DNA of 24,416 bases from CAZUCD01 sp964618855 (GTDB taxonomy: Bacteria > Sumerlaeota > Sumerlaeia > SLMS01 > JANRJK01): the NCBI GenBank assembly GCA_964618855.1, contig CAZUCD010000047.1, forward strand, positions 1 to 24,416, given 5' to 3'. The notes under the pieces are model-generated. The model saw only the letters and a program-made list of their open reading frames with translations, made no database searches and was not told where the DNA came from. The translations under genes and the position numbers were made by a program. Of the stretch, positions 16,612 to 24,251 are shown one piece after another (positions within the stretch are counted from its first letter, which is position 1; every line of letters starts with the position of its first letter).

Positions 16612-16711
16612 GATTTGCTCGTTCAGTCCCCGATATCTGGCTCTGTCGGAACCTGTTTCAGGCTAAGCCCGCGCGAAGGGCGATGCAACCCGGTTCTCTC
16701 GGGGATAGTCC

Positions 16712-16749
16712 GAAGTTGAATCCGGGAAGACCCGTATTCGGCGAACTTC
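16712..16749 (-). terminator. Imperfect hairpin immediately after the gmhA stop
   Basis: On the minus strand the structure starts at the first base after the gmhA TAG. Six pairs (GAAGTT with AACTTC), four pairs (GAAT with ATTC) after a 4-base bulge, one A-G mismatch, four pairs (CGGG with CCCG) and a 4-base loop give 14 base pairs. No U-run follows. It probably marks the end of the exporter-heptose operon, perhaps as a 3-prime stabilising element or a Rho-assisted terminator. The bases are read directly; the function is inferred. Confidence 0.45.
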
Positions 16750-17331
16750 CTAGCCTGCGCCAAAGGCTCCATCCACAGCTTCGCACCAGGAGTGGTAGAG
16801 GAGAAGGTGCATCTCCTGAACACGGGCCGTCTCGCCGCTAGGCACGCGGACCACGACGTCCGCGCCGCCCACGGCTGAGGCATCCGCCCCGACCAGAGCG
16901 ATGCTCGACACCCCCAGGGCCCTTGCCTTGGCAATCGCGCGGAGAATGTTGGGGGACTTTCCGCTCGTTGAGATGCCGACAAACAAGTCTCCCCTTCGGG
17001 CGAGGCCCTCGAGCTGGCGCGCGAAGATGTTCTCAAAACCGAAGTCGTTCGCAACCGCGGTCAGGATGGACGAGTCCGTCGTGAGCGCCACCGCCGGCAG
17101 TGACGGGCGCTGGCGGTCCACGAATCGGCCGACAATCTCCGCGGCAAAGTGCTGCGCGTCGGCCGCGCTGCCCCCGTTGCCGGCGATGTAGAGCGTTCCC
17201 CCAGTCTGAAGCGTCCCCACAATCAAGCGTGCCGCGTCCCCCGCCTGCCTCGAGGACTCCGCGAGCATCGCCGCGAGCGCCGACTCGTGACCGGACACCA
17301 CCCTGGCCAGGACTTCCTCGTATCCCCTCAT
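16750..17331 (-). CDS. gmhA: Sedoheptulose-7-phosphate isomerase GmhA
   Basis: A 193-residue SIS-domain enzyme that converts sedoheptulose 7-phosphate to D-glycero-D-manno-heptose 7-phosphate, the first step of heptose precursor synthesis for LPS core or other heptose-containing glycans. Motifs: GNGGSAADAQHFAAE (51-65), STSGKSPN (121-128) and VQEMHLLLYH (171-180). The zinc and catalytic residues known from E. coli GmhA (His61, Glu65, Gln172, His180) fall at identical positions. The ATG at 17331 overlaps the hldA stop (ATGA), and a strong GGAGG lies seven bases upstream within hldA. It is the last gene of its operon, with a hairpin directly after the stop. Nothing looks degraded. Confidence 0.95.
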   Translation of the reverse strand: MRGYEEVLARVVSGHESALAAMLAESSRQAGDAARLIVGTLQTGGTLYIAGNGGSAADAQHFAAEIVGRFVDRQRPSLPAVALTTDSSILTAVANDFGFENIFARQLEGLARRGDLFVGISTSGKSPNILRAIAKARALGVSSIALVGADASAVGGADVVVRVPSGETARVQEMHLLLYHSWCEAVDGAFGAG

Positions 17332-18356
17332 CGCCCCGCCTCCGCTCCGCCGAGGGAGAGCGCGCGCCGGAGCTCCCCGGGCGATACGGTCGCGACGCCC
17401 GCATGCCCGACCACAACCCCGGCGGCTGCGTTCGCGATGGCCGCCGCCTCGCCCAGGGATGCCCCCGACACCACAGACAATGCGCTCACGGCGATGAACG
17501 TGTCCCCCGCGCCCGTCACGTCGAAGACCTCTCGGGCCCGCGCCGGCAGGTAGAGCGGCGATCCCCGGCGGGGGAAGACCCCGACACCCTTTGGTCCGAG
17601 CGTGATGAACACGGCTTCGACGCCGACCTGCCGCCGCAGGACCCGCGCCGCGCGCTCCAGCGCGGCGTTGCCGTCCACGGGGATGCCGCTGGCCTCCTGC
17701 GCCTCCTTCAGGTTCGGCGTCAGGTAGCTCGCCCCCTTGTAGCGCCTATAGTCGTACCCCTTCGGGTCCACGAAGACCGGGATCCCCCGCCTCCGCGCGA
17801 GCTCGAATGTCCCCTCGAGGACCGTGTTGGAGAGGACCCCCTTGGCGTAGTCGCTGACAATGACGGCGCCGCAGCGCGCGACGGACTTGCCAATCGCATC
17901 CAGGAGGCGCCGGGCGACCTGTCCCGCGGCGGGGGAGGTCTTCTCCCGGTCGAGCCGGAGCATCTGCTGGCCGTGGGAGACCGCGCGCGTCTTCACGGTG
18001 GTCGGCCTCTCGCGGTCAACCACGAGGTTTGCGGCCAATCGCGGTTCATCGCGCAGGCGCGAGGCGAGGAGCGCCCCCTCCTCATCGGAACCGCGCAATC
18101 CAATCAGGTCGGCCCTCGCGCCGAGCGCCGCCACGTTGCGCGCGACGTTGGCCGCCCCGCCCAGCAGGTGCTCGTCCCGGTCCACCGTGAACACGGGCAC
18201 CGGCGCCTCGGGCGAGATCCGCGTCACCGTCCCGTGGATGTAGTGGTCCAGGATCACGTCGCCCAGAACCAGCACCCGCCCTTGCGCGAACCGCCCGACC
18301 ACCTCCTCGAGCTGCCCGGCCTCGAACCGCGTTTCCGTGCGCCTGCCTCGTTTCAA
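17328..18356 (-). CDS. hldA: D-glycero-beta-D-manno-heptose-7-phosphate kinase (HldA / RfaE domain I)
   Basis: A PfkB-family sugar kinase of about 342 residues that would phosphorylate the GmhA product at C1. Motifs: VLGDVILDHYI and the substrate block RISPEAPVPVF near the N-terminus, GGAANVARNVAALG, DPKGYDYRRY, LTPNLKEA, and the catalytic DVTGAGDTF (279-287) with Asp286 as the presumed base. Only the kinase domain is present. The nucleotidyltransferase domain of bifunctional HldE (about 477 residues) is missing, so the HldC partner and GmhB must lie elsewhere. No ATG exists before the conserved region. TTG 18356, with AAGG eight bases upstream, is my choice; TTG 18389 is an alternative, adding 11 residues. 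The stop overlaps gmhA. Confidence 0.9.
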   Translation of the reverse strand: MKRGRRTETRFEAGQLEEVVGRFAQGRVLVLGDVILDHYIHGTVTRISPEAPVPVFTVDRDEHLLGGAANVARNVAALGARADLIGLRGSDEEGALLASRLRDEPRLAANLVVDRERPTTVKTRAVSHGQQMLRLDREKTSPAAGQVARRLLDAIGKSVARCGAVIVSDYAKGVLSNTVLEGTFELARRRGIPVFVDPKGYDYRRYKGASYLTPNLKEAQEASGIPVDGNAALERAARVLRRQVGVEAVFITLGPKGVGVFPRRGSPLYLPARAREVFDVTGAGDTFIAVSALSVVSGASLGEAAAIANAAAGVVVGHAGVATVSPGELRRALSLGGAEAGR

Positions 18357-18477
18357 CGTCGCCGCCTTGGAATGGTGTGCGGGAACCAAGGCGGGAGCGG
18401 GCTCAGGACGGCAAGGCGAATCGGGATCGCGCCAGCAAGTCGGGACCGCGAAAGCCGGGCGCCAAGCGGCCCGGGCC

Positions 18478-19269
18478 CTACGAGGATGCCGAGGCGTATG
18501 CCCTCAACCCCCGGCCCCAAAGCCACACTGTCACGCAGAACGCGCCGACCGTCACCACTCCGATGTGCAGCGCCGTCCGCACGCTCAGCCCGTCGAAGAG
18601 GACATGCGTTGGGTAGGAGACCATCAGGCCGAGAGGGACCACGCTCGTGAGGATGCGCCGCAGCCATGGTGCAAAGATCTGATGCGGGCGCTCGGCGTAC
18701 TTCTCCACCTGGTAGAAAATCTGCCACAAGCCCTGGCTGGAATGAAGCCAGAAGGTCGGCAGAAGGAACCACATGTGGACCAGATAGTAGAGGAAGTTGC
18801 CCAGGGGCATGAGGATGATGTAGGCTAGTACGTTCATCGGCTGGAGCTCCCCCGGGTAGCGGAGAAGGGCCCACGCCATGATCCCCCAGGCGATCAGCAG
18901 GTTGATGAACGAGTTCGCAGCAAACTCACGAAGGCTGACGAAGAAGAGCGACGACACCGGCCGCACGATGTAGTAGTCCAGGTCACCCTTGTTGATCAGG
19001 ACCGGAAGCCACCACATGTTGTTCGAGAACACCGTCATGTTCACGGCGTCCAGGACGAGGAACCCCGCCGTGAAGATCAACATCTGGTCGTAGTTCCATC
19101 CGCCTATCGACAGCGTGTGCCGATAGAGCACCCAGAAGAACACGATCTGGACGACGTAGAACAGGCAGTCCATGACGATGCGGAACGTGAAGTCCAAGCG
19201 GAACTCCATCGCCCGCGAGAAGCTGAACTGAAGGAAGTAGGCGTAGAGCCTCAGGTATCGCGAGATCAC
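18478..19269 (-). CDS. ABC-2 exporter permease 2 (COG3694-like)
   Basis: A 263-residue inner-membrane protein with about six hydrophobic segments. The amphipathic start RYLRLYAYFLQFSFSR, then the FRLDFTFR stretch, DYYIVRPV in the middle, and WLHSSQGLWQIFYQ are features I associate with the paired ABC-2 permeases of the COG4586/4587/3694 transporter group. The substrate of that group is largely unknown. GTG 19269 is chosen because it overlaps the preceding permease stop (GTGA) and begins right before the first amphipathic region. An 88-base gap then leads to hldA. It would form a heterodimer with permease 1, driven by the upstream ATPase. Family identity rests on recognised pattern and gene order, not on a database search. 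Confidence 0.85.
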   Translation of the reverse strand: MISRYLRLYAYFLQFSFSRAMEFRLDFTFRIVMDCLFYVVQIVFFWVLYRHTLSIGGWNYDQMLIFTAGFLVLDAVNMTVFSNNMWWLPVLINKGDLDYYIVRPVSSLFFVSLREFAANSFINLLIAWGIMAWALLRYPGELQPMNVLAYIILMPLGNFLYYLVHMWFLLPTFWLHSSQGLWQIFYQVEKYAERPHQIFAPWLRRILTSVVPLGLMVSYPTHVLFDGLSVRTALHIGVVTVGAFCVTVWLWGRGLRAYASASS

Positions 19270-20078
19270 ATGCCGACCCCGGTGTAGCCCAGATAGCCCC
19301 TGCGCCACACGGCCGACGTCGCCAGCGCGCACGCGGCGAGCCAGCCCACGGAGATGCAGACGCCGCGGAGCCACTCCACGGCCCCGACCTCCCCAACGAG
19401 CACTCGTATCGGCTCCGAGACGATGTATGGGAAGGGCGTCCACGACAGGGCCTCGCGCGCCCAATCCGGAAAGAGCGCAAGCGGCAGCAGCGCCCCCCCG
19501 AGAAGCTGGATCATGAACCTCACCATCACGTTCAGGCTCCAGACATTGTCCGCCCAGAATGCGACGGCCTCGATGGGGCAACTGATCGCCAGCACCAGGG
19601 TGAATGCCATCACCATGGAAAGGAGGAACATCGCAAACCCGGCAGGGGTGACCCGCACCGTGTCGGGCACGTCGATCAGCATCCACGCCGCCCCCGCGAA
19701 GCCCACGAACTGGATCACGGAGGGGAGCGTCTCCCCCGCGCGGCCCGCGAACTTGAACACAAAATAGTTGGTCGGGTACACGAGGAAGCGCGAAAGGCTC
19801 CCGTCGTAGATGTCCATCGAGAACGTGCCCTCGCCCCCGGTCGTCTGCGTGATCTTCCCGACCAGCGTCGCGAGGACGTAGTAGAGCATCATTCCCTGCA
19901 TCGTGTAGCCGGCGATCACGTTTGAGCCCGACGCCTCGAAGATCGCGCCCCACAGGTAGTACACGATGCCGATCTGGGCGAGGAATCCGAAGACGGTGAG
20001 CAGCCAGAAGTCCGCGCGGTAGCTCATCAGGCGGCGCGCGGACATGCTGAGCACGGCCAGGAACAGGCGTGGCGTCAC
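19266..20078 (-). CDS. ABC-2 exporter permease 1 (COG4587-like)
   Basis: A 270-residue inner-membrane protein with about six hydrophobic segments. Near the N-terminus SARRLMSYRADFWL matches the usual arrangement of ABC-2 permeases (a short cytoplasmic amphipathic helix, then helix 1). Further marks are YDGSLSRFLVYPTNY (the coupling-helix region), FWADNVWSLNVMVRF and LLPLALFPDW. The final third is hydrophobic. GTG 20078 overlaps the ATPase stop (GTGA), and its own stop overlaps the start of permease 2 (GTGA), so the three transporter subunits are likely made by coupled translation. The two permeases share the general layout but differ in sequence, consistent with a heterodimer. Cargo is unknown; heptose-containing glycan or lipid is a guess from the neighbouring genes. 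Confidence 0.87.
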   Translation of the reverse strand: MTPRLFLAVLSMSARRLMSYRADFWLLTVFGFLAQIGIVYYLWGAIFEASGSNVIAGYTMQGMMLYYVLATLVGKITQTTGGEGTFSMDIYDGSLSRFLVYPTNYFVFKFAGRAGETLPSVIQFVGFAGAAWMLIDVPDTVRVTPAGFAMFLLSMVMAFTLVLAISCPIEAVAFWADNVWSLNVMVRFMIQLLGGALLPLALFPDWAREALSWTPFPYIVSEPIRVLVGEVGAVEWLRGVCISVGWLAACALATSAVWRRGYLGYTGVGM

Positions 20079-21067
20079 GCGGGCGCGTCCCCCTTCTCCC
20101 GCAGGATGGACTCGACGATGGTGCCGATGTCCACCTCCTCGATCGTCAGGTCCACGGCCCCCGTCATGTCGACGATCCTGGCTGCGGCGTGGGCCGCCTG
20201 CTCGCGCGGGACGTGGATCCGGAGCAGGTCCGCCGTCAGCTCCTTCACGGTGCCGATCTTCTCCAGCGCCCCCCGGTCCACGCAGCCGTCGCACTCCGGC
20301 AGGTGCACGGTCAGGATCTTGTGCGTCGCGAAGGACCGCACCACGTCCTCCAGGGGACCGTCGTACACGATCCTCCCCTCCCGGATCAGGATGATCCGCC
20401 TGCAGAGTCGCTCGATGTCCTCCATGTAGTGGCTCGTCAGGATCATCGCGGGGCGGTGGGTGCCCTGGTACTGGAGGATGAACTCCCGGATCGCGCGCTG
20501 CGCCGTGAGGTCCAGGCCAATGGTCGGCTCATCGAGATAGACCACCCTCGGGGAGTGCAGGAGCGCGGCGATCAGCTCCATCTTCATCCGCTCGCCCAGC
20601 GAGAGCCGGCGGATCTGGATGTTCATCTGCTCCGCCACGCAGAGCACGGCCACGAGTTCATCGAGCGTCCTGCGGTAGCGGTCGTGCGGGATGCGGTAGA
20701 TTTCCCGCAGGAGCAGGAAGCAGTCGGCGGCGGGGAGGTCCCACCAGAGCTGCGCCTTCTGGCCCATGATGAGGGCGATCTGGCTGCGGAGCCGGTTGTC
20801 CCGCTCCCACGGAACGTATCCGAGCACGCGCGCCTCGCCCGAACTCGGATGGATGATCCCCGCCAGCATCTTGACCAGCGTGGTCTTCCCCGCACCGTTG
20901 GCCCCGATCAGGCCGACGATTTCCCCCTCGCCGATGCGGAAGCTCGCGCGGTCCACGGCGTGCTTCTCCACGCGCTCCCGGCTGAACAGGCCGCGGATGG
21001 AGCCCATCAGCCCGGGCTCCTTCTTGTGGACCACGAAGGTCTTGGTGAGGTTGCTGACTTCGATCAA
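20075..21067 (-). CDS. ABC-2 exporter ATPase (COG4586-like)
   Basis: A 330-residue cytoplasmic ATPase. Motifs: Walker A GANGAGKT (55-62), signature LSLGERMK (155-162, with the LSLG form typical of this subgroup), Walker B VVYLDEP (175-181), and switch His213 in LTSHYMED. An insertion of about 20 residues, including HKKEPGLMGSIRGLF, lies between the first two strands, as usual for COG4586-type ATPases. A C-terminal domain of about 90 residues follows the core and holds an unusual CDGC pair. It drives the two permeases encoded immediately downstream. Start is TTG 21067: the residues after it (IEVSNLTKTF) are the canonical ABC beginning, and no ATG or GTG is available there. The Shine-Dalgarno is poor. 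It is the first gene of the exporter-heptose operon; I see no convincing promoter in the 120-base gap upstream. Confidence 0.92.
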   Translation of the reverse strand: MIEVSNLTKTFVVHKKEPGLMGSIRGLFSRERVEKHAVDRASFRIGEGEIVGLIGANGAGKTTLVKMLAGIIHPSSGEARVLGYVPWERDNRLRSQIALIMGQKAQLWWDLPAADCFLLLREIYRIPHDRYRRTLDELVAVLCVAEQMNIQIRRLSLGERMKMELIAALLHSPRVVYLDEPTIGLDLTAQRAIREFILQYQGTHRPAMILTSHYMEDIERLCRRIILIREGRIVYDGPLEDVVRSFATHKILTVHLPECDGCVDRGALEKIGTVKELTADLLRIHVPREQAAHAAARIVDMTGAVDLTIEEVDIGTIVESILREKGDAPA

Positions 21068-21129
21068 GGCAGTTTGCGTGGGTGCACGGGATTCGGAAGC
21101 GTTACGGAATCCCCGGGTGGCTGGGCGGG

Positions 21130-21164
21130 CAAGAAGAAGGGGCGGGACCTTGCGGCCCCGCCCC
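21130..21164 (-). terminator. Intrinsic terminator of pepF
   Basis: On the minus strand, GGGGCGGG (21164-21157) pairs perfectly with CCCGCCCC (21146-21139) around a ten-base loop, and is followed by TTCTTCTTG. It starts 23 bases after the pepF stop. The strong GC stem with a T-rich tail is the best terminator in the window. It separates pepF from the ABC exporter operon. Confidence 0.75.
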
Positions 21165-21187
21165 CTTCCAAGCCGTCGGTTGCGCGG

Positions 21188-23005
21188 TCAGGCGCGGAGT
21201 TCGGCGAGTAGAACCTTCAGGTCACGCGTCGCCGAGGCGAAGCGGCCGAACGAGCCGCGCAGAACGTTCGGGTCCGCAAGGTCCACGCCGCCCTCGCGCA
21301 CGAGGTCCAGCGGATCCTTGCTCCCTCCGGAGCGCAGCATGTTCAGGTATTGCTCGCGGCCACGCTCCCCGGAGAGGACCTGCTGGGAGAAGAGCTGGGA
21401 CGCGATGAAGCCCGTCGCGTACTGGTAGACGTAGAAGTTGTAGTAGAAGTGCGGGATGCGCGCGTACTCGCCGCCGATCCTGCGGTCGGCATCAATGTTC
21501 GGCCCGTAGTACGCCGCGTTCAGCTCGTAGTACTTGTCGGAGAACCACTCCGCAGTGAGCGGCGTGCCCGCCGCATCCGCCTCGTAGATCATCTTCTCGT
21601 ACTCGGCGAACATCGTCTGCCGGTAGACGGTCGAACGGAACGAGTCGCAAAGGTGGTTGAGGAGGTACGCCTTCAGCCGCTTGTCGTCCGTCGTCGCCAT
21701 CATGTGCTCGGTCAGCATCATCTCGGCGGTGATGCTTGCGATCTCCGCGACGAAGATCGTGTAGTCCGCGTAGCGGCTCGGCTGGTGCTTGTTGGCCAGC
21801 CACGAATGCACGGAGTGCCCGAGCTCGTGCGCGAGCGTGAACACGTCGTTGAGGGTGCCCTGGTAGTTCAGCAGGATGTAGGGTGGGGAGTCGAAGCATC
21901 CGCCGGAGTAGGCCCCGGAGAGCTTGCCCTTGTTCTCGTACACATCGACCCAGCGCGACGCGAAGCACTCGTCCACGGCCTGCATGTACTCGGGGCCCAT
22001 GGGGGCCATCGCCCCGCGGACCCACTCGACCGCCTGCTCGTACGAAATGTCGAGCTCGTACTTCGGCACGATGGAGACGTGCATGTCCCACATGTTGAGC
22101 GCGTCGAGGCCGAGAGCCTCGCGCCGAACCTCGAGGTATTCGAAGAACGTCGGAAGCGCGCCGCGCACGGCTCCGATCAGCGAGTTGTAGATCGAGTCCG
22201 GCAGATTGTTGGGATGGAGCGCCGCCGCAAGCGCCGACGGAAAGTGCCGCACCCGCGCATCGAAGTTTCCGACCTTCACCGCCGAGGCCAGCGTCTTCAA
22301 GGTCGTGTTGCGAAAGTGCGCGTACGAGTCGTAGATCGACTTGAACGCCTCGTGCCGAAGCGTGCGGTCCGTGCTCTGGAGCAGCGGTCCGTACCTCCCG
22401 TTCGTCACCTCGTGCTCGACGCCGTTGGAGTCCTTTACCGAGGGGAACTTCAGGTCGGCGTTGGCGAAGAGGTTGAAGGTCTCGTAAGGGGCCATGAAGA
22501 TCTCGCCCGCCTCGGACAGCAGGGTCTCCTCAGCCGTCGACAGTGTGTGCGGCTTGACGCGGATCAGCAGGTCGATCGAGCGCCTGTAGGGTGCGAGCTC
22601 CGGCGTGGCGCGCCATGCGTTGAGCGTCTCGACCGGCAGCGAGAGGAGCTCGGGCCGGACCCACGCCAGCTTGGCAAAGACCCCGACCATCTTCGACTGC
22701 ACGAGGCTCTTGCGCGCCTGGTTCGCCGTCTCGTCGGTGTTCTCGTCCGCGCGGTGGCTGCTGTACGCGCGCAGCTTCCCGGCGATCCTGTGGAGGGCGT
22801 CCTCGTCCGCATAGTACGCCGCCAGCGCCGCCGAGGACGTGAGCTTGCCCTGTTGGGCGGAAAGCTTTGCACCCAGCCTTTCAAGTTCCGCCAGGTCGCT
22901 GTCGAAGTCACTCGGCGTCTTGTAGATCCGCTCGAGGTCCCACGTGTATTGGAGGGGGATCTCCGTGCGCGCCTTGACGGGCGCGGGGGCTGTCTTGCCG
23001 GCCAT
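21188..23005 (-). CDS. pepF: Oligoendopeptidase F (M3 family zinc metallopeptidase)
   Basis: A 605-residue cytosolic peptidase of the M3B family that cleaves short oligopeptides, probably in peptide turnover. The zinc motif HELGH lies at 393-397 (AHELGHSVHSW), and the third ligand Glu is in the downstream block IFVAEIASITAEMM. The N-terminal half has the usual helical lid (WDLERIYKT near the start). The C-terminus contains FYNFYVYQYATGF, which binds substrate in relatives. All catalytic residues are present and the length is typical. The ATG at 23005 has an excellent GGAGAAG eight bases upstream; the frame is open farther up, but that extension overlaps the promoter. The gene appears monocistronic, with its own promoter and terminator. 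Confidence 0.95.
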   Translation of the reverse strand: MAGKTAPAPVKARTEIPLQYTWDLERIYKTPSDFDSDLAELERLGAKLSAQQGKLTSSAALAAYYADEDALHRIAGKLRAYSSHRADENTDETANQARKSLVQSKMVGVFAKLAWVRPELLSLPVETLNAWRATPELAPYRRSIDLLIRVKPHTLSTAEETLLSEAGEIFMAPYETFNLFANADLKFPSVKDSNGVEHEVTNGRYGPLLQSTDRTLRHEAFKSIYDSYAHFRNTTLKTLASAVKVGNFDARVRHFPSALAAALHPNNLPDSIYNSLIGAVRGALPTFFEYLEVRREALGLDALNMWDMHVSIVPKYELDISYEQAVEWVRGAMAPMGPEYMQAVDECFASRWVDVYENKGKLSGAYSGGCFDSPPYILLNYQGTLNDVFTLAHELGHSVHSWLANKHQPSRYADYTIFVAEIASITAEMMLTEHMMATTDDKRLKAYLLNHLCDSFRSTVYRQTMFAEYEKMIYEADAAGTPLTAEWFSDKYYELNAAYYGPNIDADRRIGGEYARIPHFYYNFYVYQYATGFIASQLFSQQVLSGERGREQYLNMLRSGGSKDPLDLVREGGVDLADPNVLRGSFGRFASATRDLKVLLAELRA

Positions 23006-23013
23006 GGTCTCAT

Positions 23014-23020
23014 CTTCTCC
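23014..23020 (-). promoter_or_regulatory. Shine-Dalgarno of pepF
   Basis: GGAGAAG on the minus strand ends eight bases before the ATG at 23005. It is the clearest ribosome binding site in the window and decides the pepF start against upstream in-frame codons. Confidence 0.75.
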
Positions 23021-23095
23021 GGTGAAGTGTATTGATCCGATTGGTGCCGCGCGATGGCGCGGGGGCGCAACCGCGACTCTGCGGCTGCCCGCCGA

Positions 23096-23125
23096 ATCAT
23101 ACGGGACAGGTTGCAGAACCTTCAA
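23096..23125 (-). promoter_or_regulatory. Candidate sigma70-type promoter of pepF
   Basis: On the minus strand, TTGAAG (23125-23120) and TATGAT (23101-23096) are spaced 18 bases apart. They match consensus at 4 and 5 of 6 positions. They lie between the wecA-like stop (23151) and the pepF ATG (23005), giving a leader of about 85 bases. This is the best promoter match I found. Confidence 0.5.
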
Positions 23126-23150
23126 CCGGCCCACGCCATCCTGCGTCCGC

Positions 23151-24248
23151 TCAGCCCCGGCTGTCCCCGTTCGAGCGGCGCTTTTCCAGGAAGCTGAGGT
23201 TTTCGATCAACAGGAGCAGGCCCGCCCCAAGAAACGCCACGTTCAGCAGCAGCAGCATCGAGTCCGCGCGGGCCAGGAGTATCGAGTTCGCGCCGAGGAA
23301 GGCCGTGGCGAGCAGCAGCACCGCCACCACGCGCGACTGGGTCAGGCCCAAGTCTATCAGCCGGTGGTGCAGGTGCCTTCGGTCCGGCCTGAAGGGCGAC
23401 GTGCCCTTCATCGCGCGCCGCATGAAGGAAAAAACCGTCTCGAAAATCGGCAGGCCCAGCGCGACGAGCGGCACCAGCAGCGCCTGCATCGTGGAGGACT
23501 TTGTCGACGAGGTCAGTGCCGCTGTCGCCAGCAGGAAACCCAACAGCAGTGAGCCCGCATCCCCCAGGAACACGCGTGCGGGGTGCCAGTTCTGGGTCAG
23601 GAATCCCAGCGCCGCGCCTGCGGTCAGCGCCGCGACCACGGACCCCAGCATTGTCGCCGGCGTCACCCCAAGAACCACCGCGACGCCCACGATGCTGGCG
23701 GCGGAGATCGCGGCAATGCCCCCCGCGAGCCCATCCAAACCGTCGATCAGGTTCATCGAGTTCATCACCACCGCGTACCAGCCCACCGTCACGAACAGGC
23801 TCAACATGGGGCCCAGCTGACCACTCCCGTCGAAGAGGGAGGAGCGCTGCTCCAGCCCAAGCGGCACCTCGTCGATGCGGATGCCCATCCTCCACATGGC
23901 GACGCCAACGAGGCATTGCAGCAGCAGCTTGACTATCGCGCGCATCCCGCGCACGTCGTCCCACAGCCCGACCAGGAACGCTGCGCAGGCACCAAGCACC
24001 ACGGCATCGAGTCGATGCGCATAGAGGGGGCCGAACAGGGGATGAAACACAGGCACGAAACACAGCCCGCCCAGCACGCCCAGGAGTATCCCCATGCCGC
24101 CAAGGTAGGCGATGGGTTCCCGGTGGACCTTGCGTGGATCGGGCCGGTCCAGGATCTCCAATCGGTGGGCCAGCGCGCGCGCAATCCGCGTCCACGCCAT
24201 CCCGAGGAGGGCTGCTGCCAGCGCGAGGGTCCCTAGCGTTGCGGCCAC
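23151..24248 (-). CDS. WecA/TagO-type polyprenyl-phosphate GlcNAc-1-phosphate transferase
   Basis: A 365-residue integral membrane enzyme of the MraY/WecA superfamily with about 10-11 helices. It transfers a sugar-1-phosphate from a UDP-sugar (GlcNAc in the best-known members) to undecaprenyl phosphate, the first step of many surface glycans. Motifs: DPRKVHREPIAYLGG (37-51), the Mg-binding pair WDD (Asp97, Asp98), NSMNLIDGLDGLAGG (163-177), VFLGDAGS (226-233), and the cytoplasmic RRHLHHRL (290-297), corresponding to the HxHH motif. This last motif fits WecA/TagO/WbpL rather than MraY. GTG 24248 is the only start before an in-frame stop at 24252-24254. It follows the TlyA-like gene by three bases. 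The exact donor sugar cannot be told. Confidence 0.92.
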   Translation of the reverse strand: MAATLGTLALAAALLGMAWTRIARALAHRLEILDRPDPRKVHREPIAYLGGMGILLGVLGGLCFVPVFHPLFGPLYAHRLDAVVLGACAAFLVGLWDDVRGMRAIVKLLLQCLVGVAMWRMGIRIDEVPLGLEQRSSLFDGSGQLGPMLSLFVTVGWYAVVMNSMNLIDGLDGLAGGIAAISAASIVGVAVVLGVTPATMLGSVVAALTAGAALGFLTQNWHPARVFLGDAGSLLLGFLLATAALTSSTKSSTMQALLVPLVALGLPIFETVFSFMRRAMKGTSPFRPDRRHLHHRLIDLGLTQSRVVAVLLLATAFLGANSILLARADSMLLLLNVAFLGAGLLLLIENLSFLEKRRSNGDSRG

Positions 24249-24251
24249 GCG

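Noticed and set aside
16664..16674. CCTGTTTCAGG palindrome upstream of the EAL gene
   Set aside because: Arms of only four bases; expected by chance, and no second copy that would suggest an operator.
18390..18477. Possible small gene between permease 2 and hldA
   Set aside because: No ATG-led frame with a ribosome binding site. The gap is better read as leader sequence, possibly with the alternative TTG start of hldA at 18389 at its edge.
21350..23035. 561-residue antisense open frame opposite pepF
   Set aside because: The minus strand carries an intact M3 peptidase with HELGH; the plus-strand frame is a Val/Arg/Glu/His-rich shadow.
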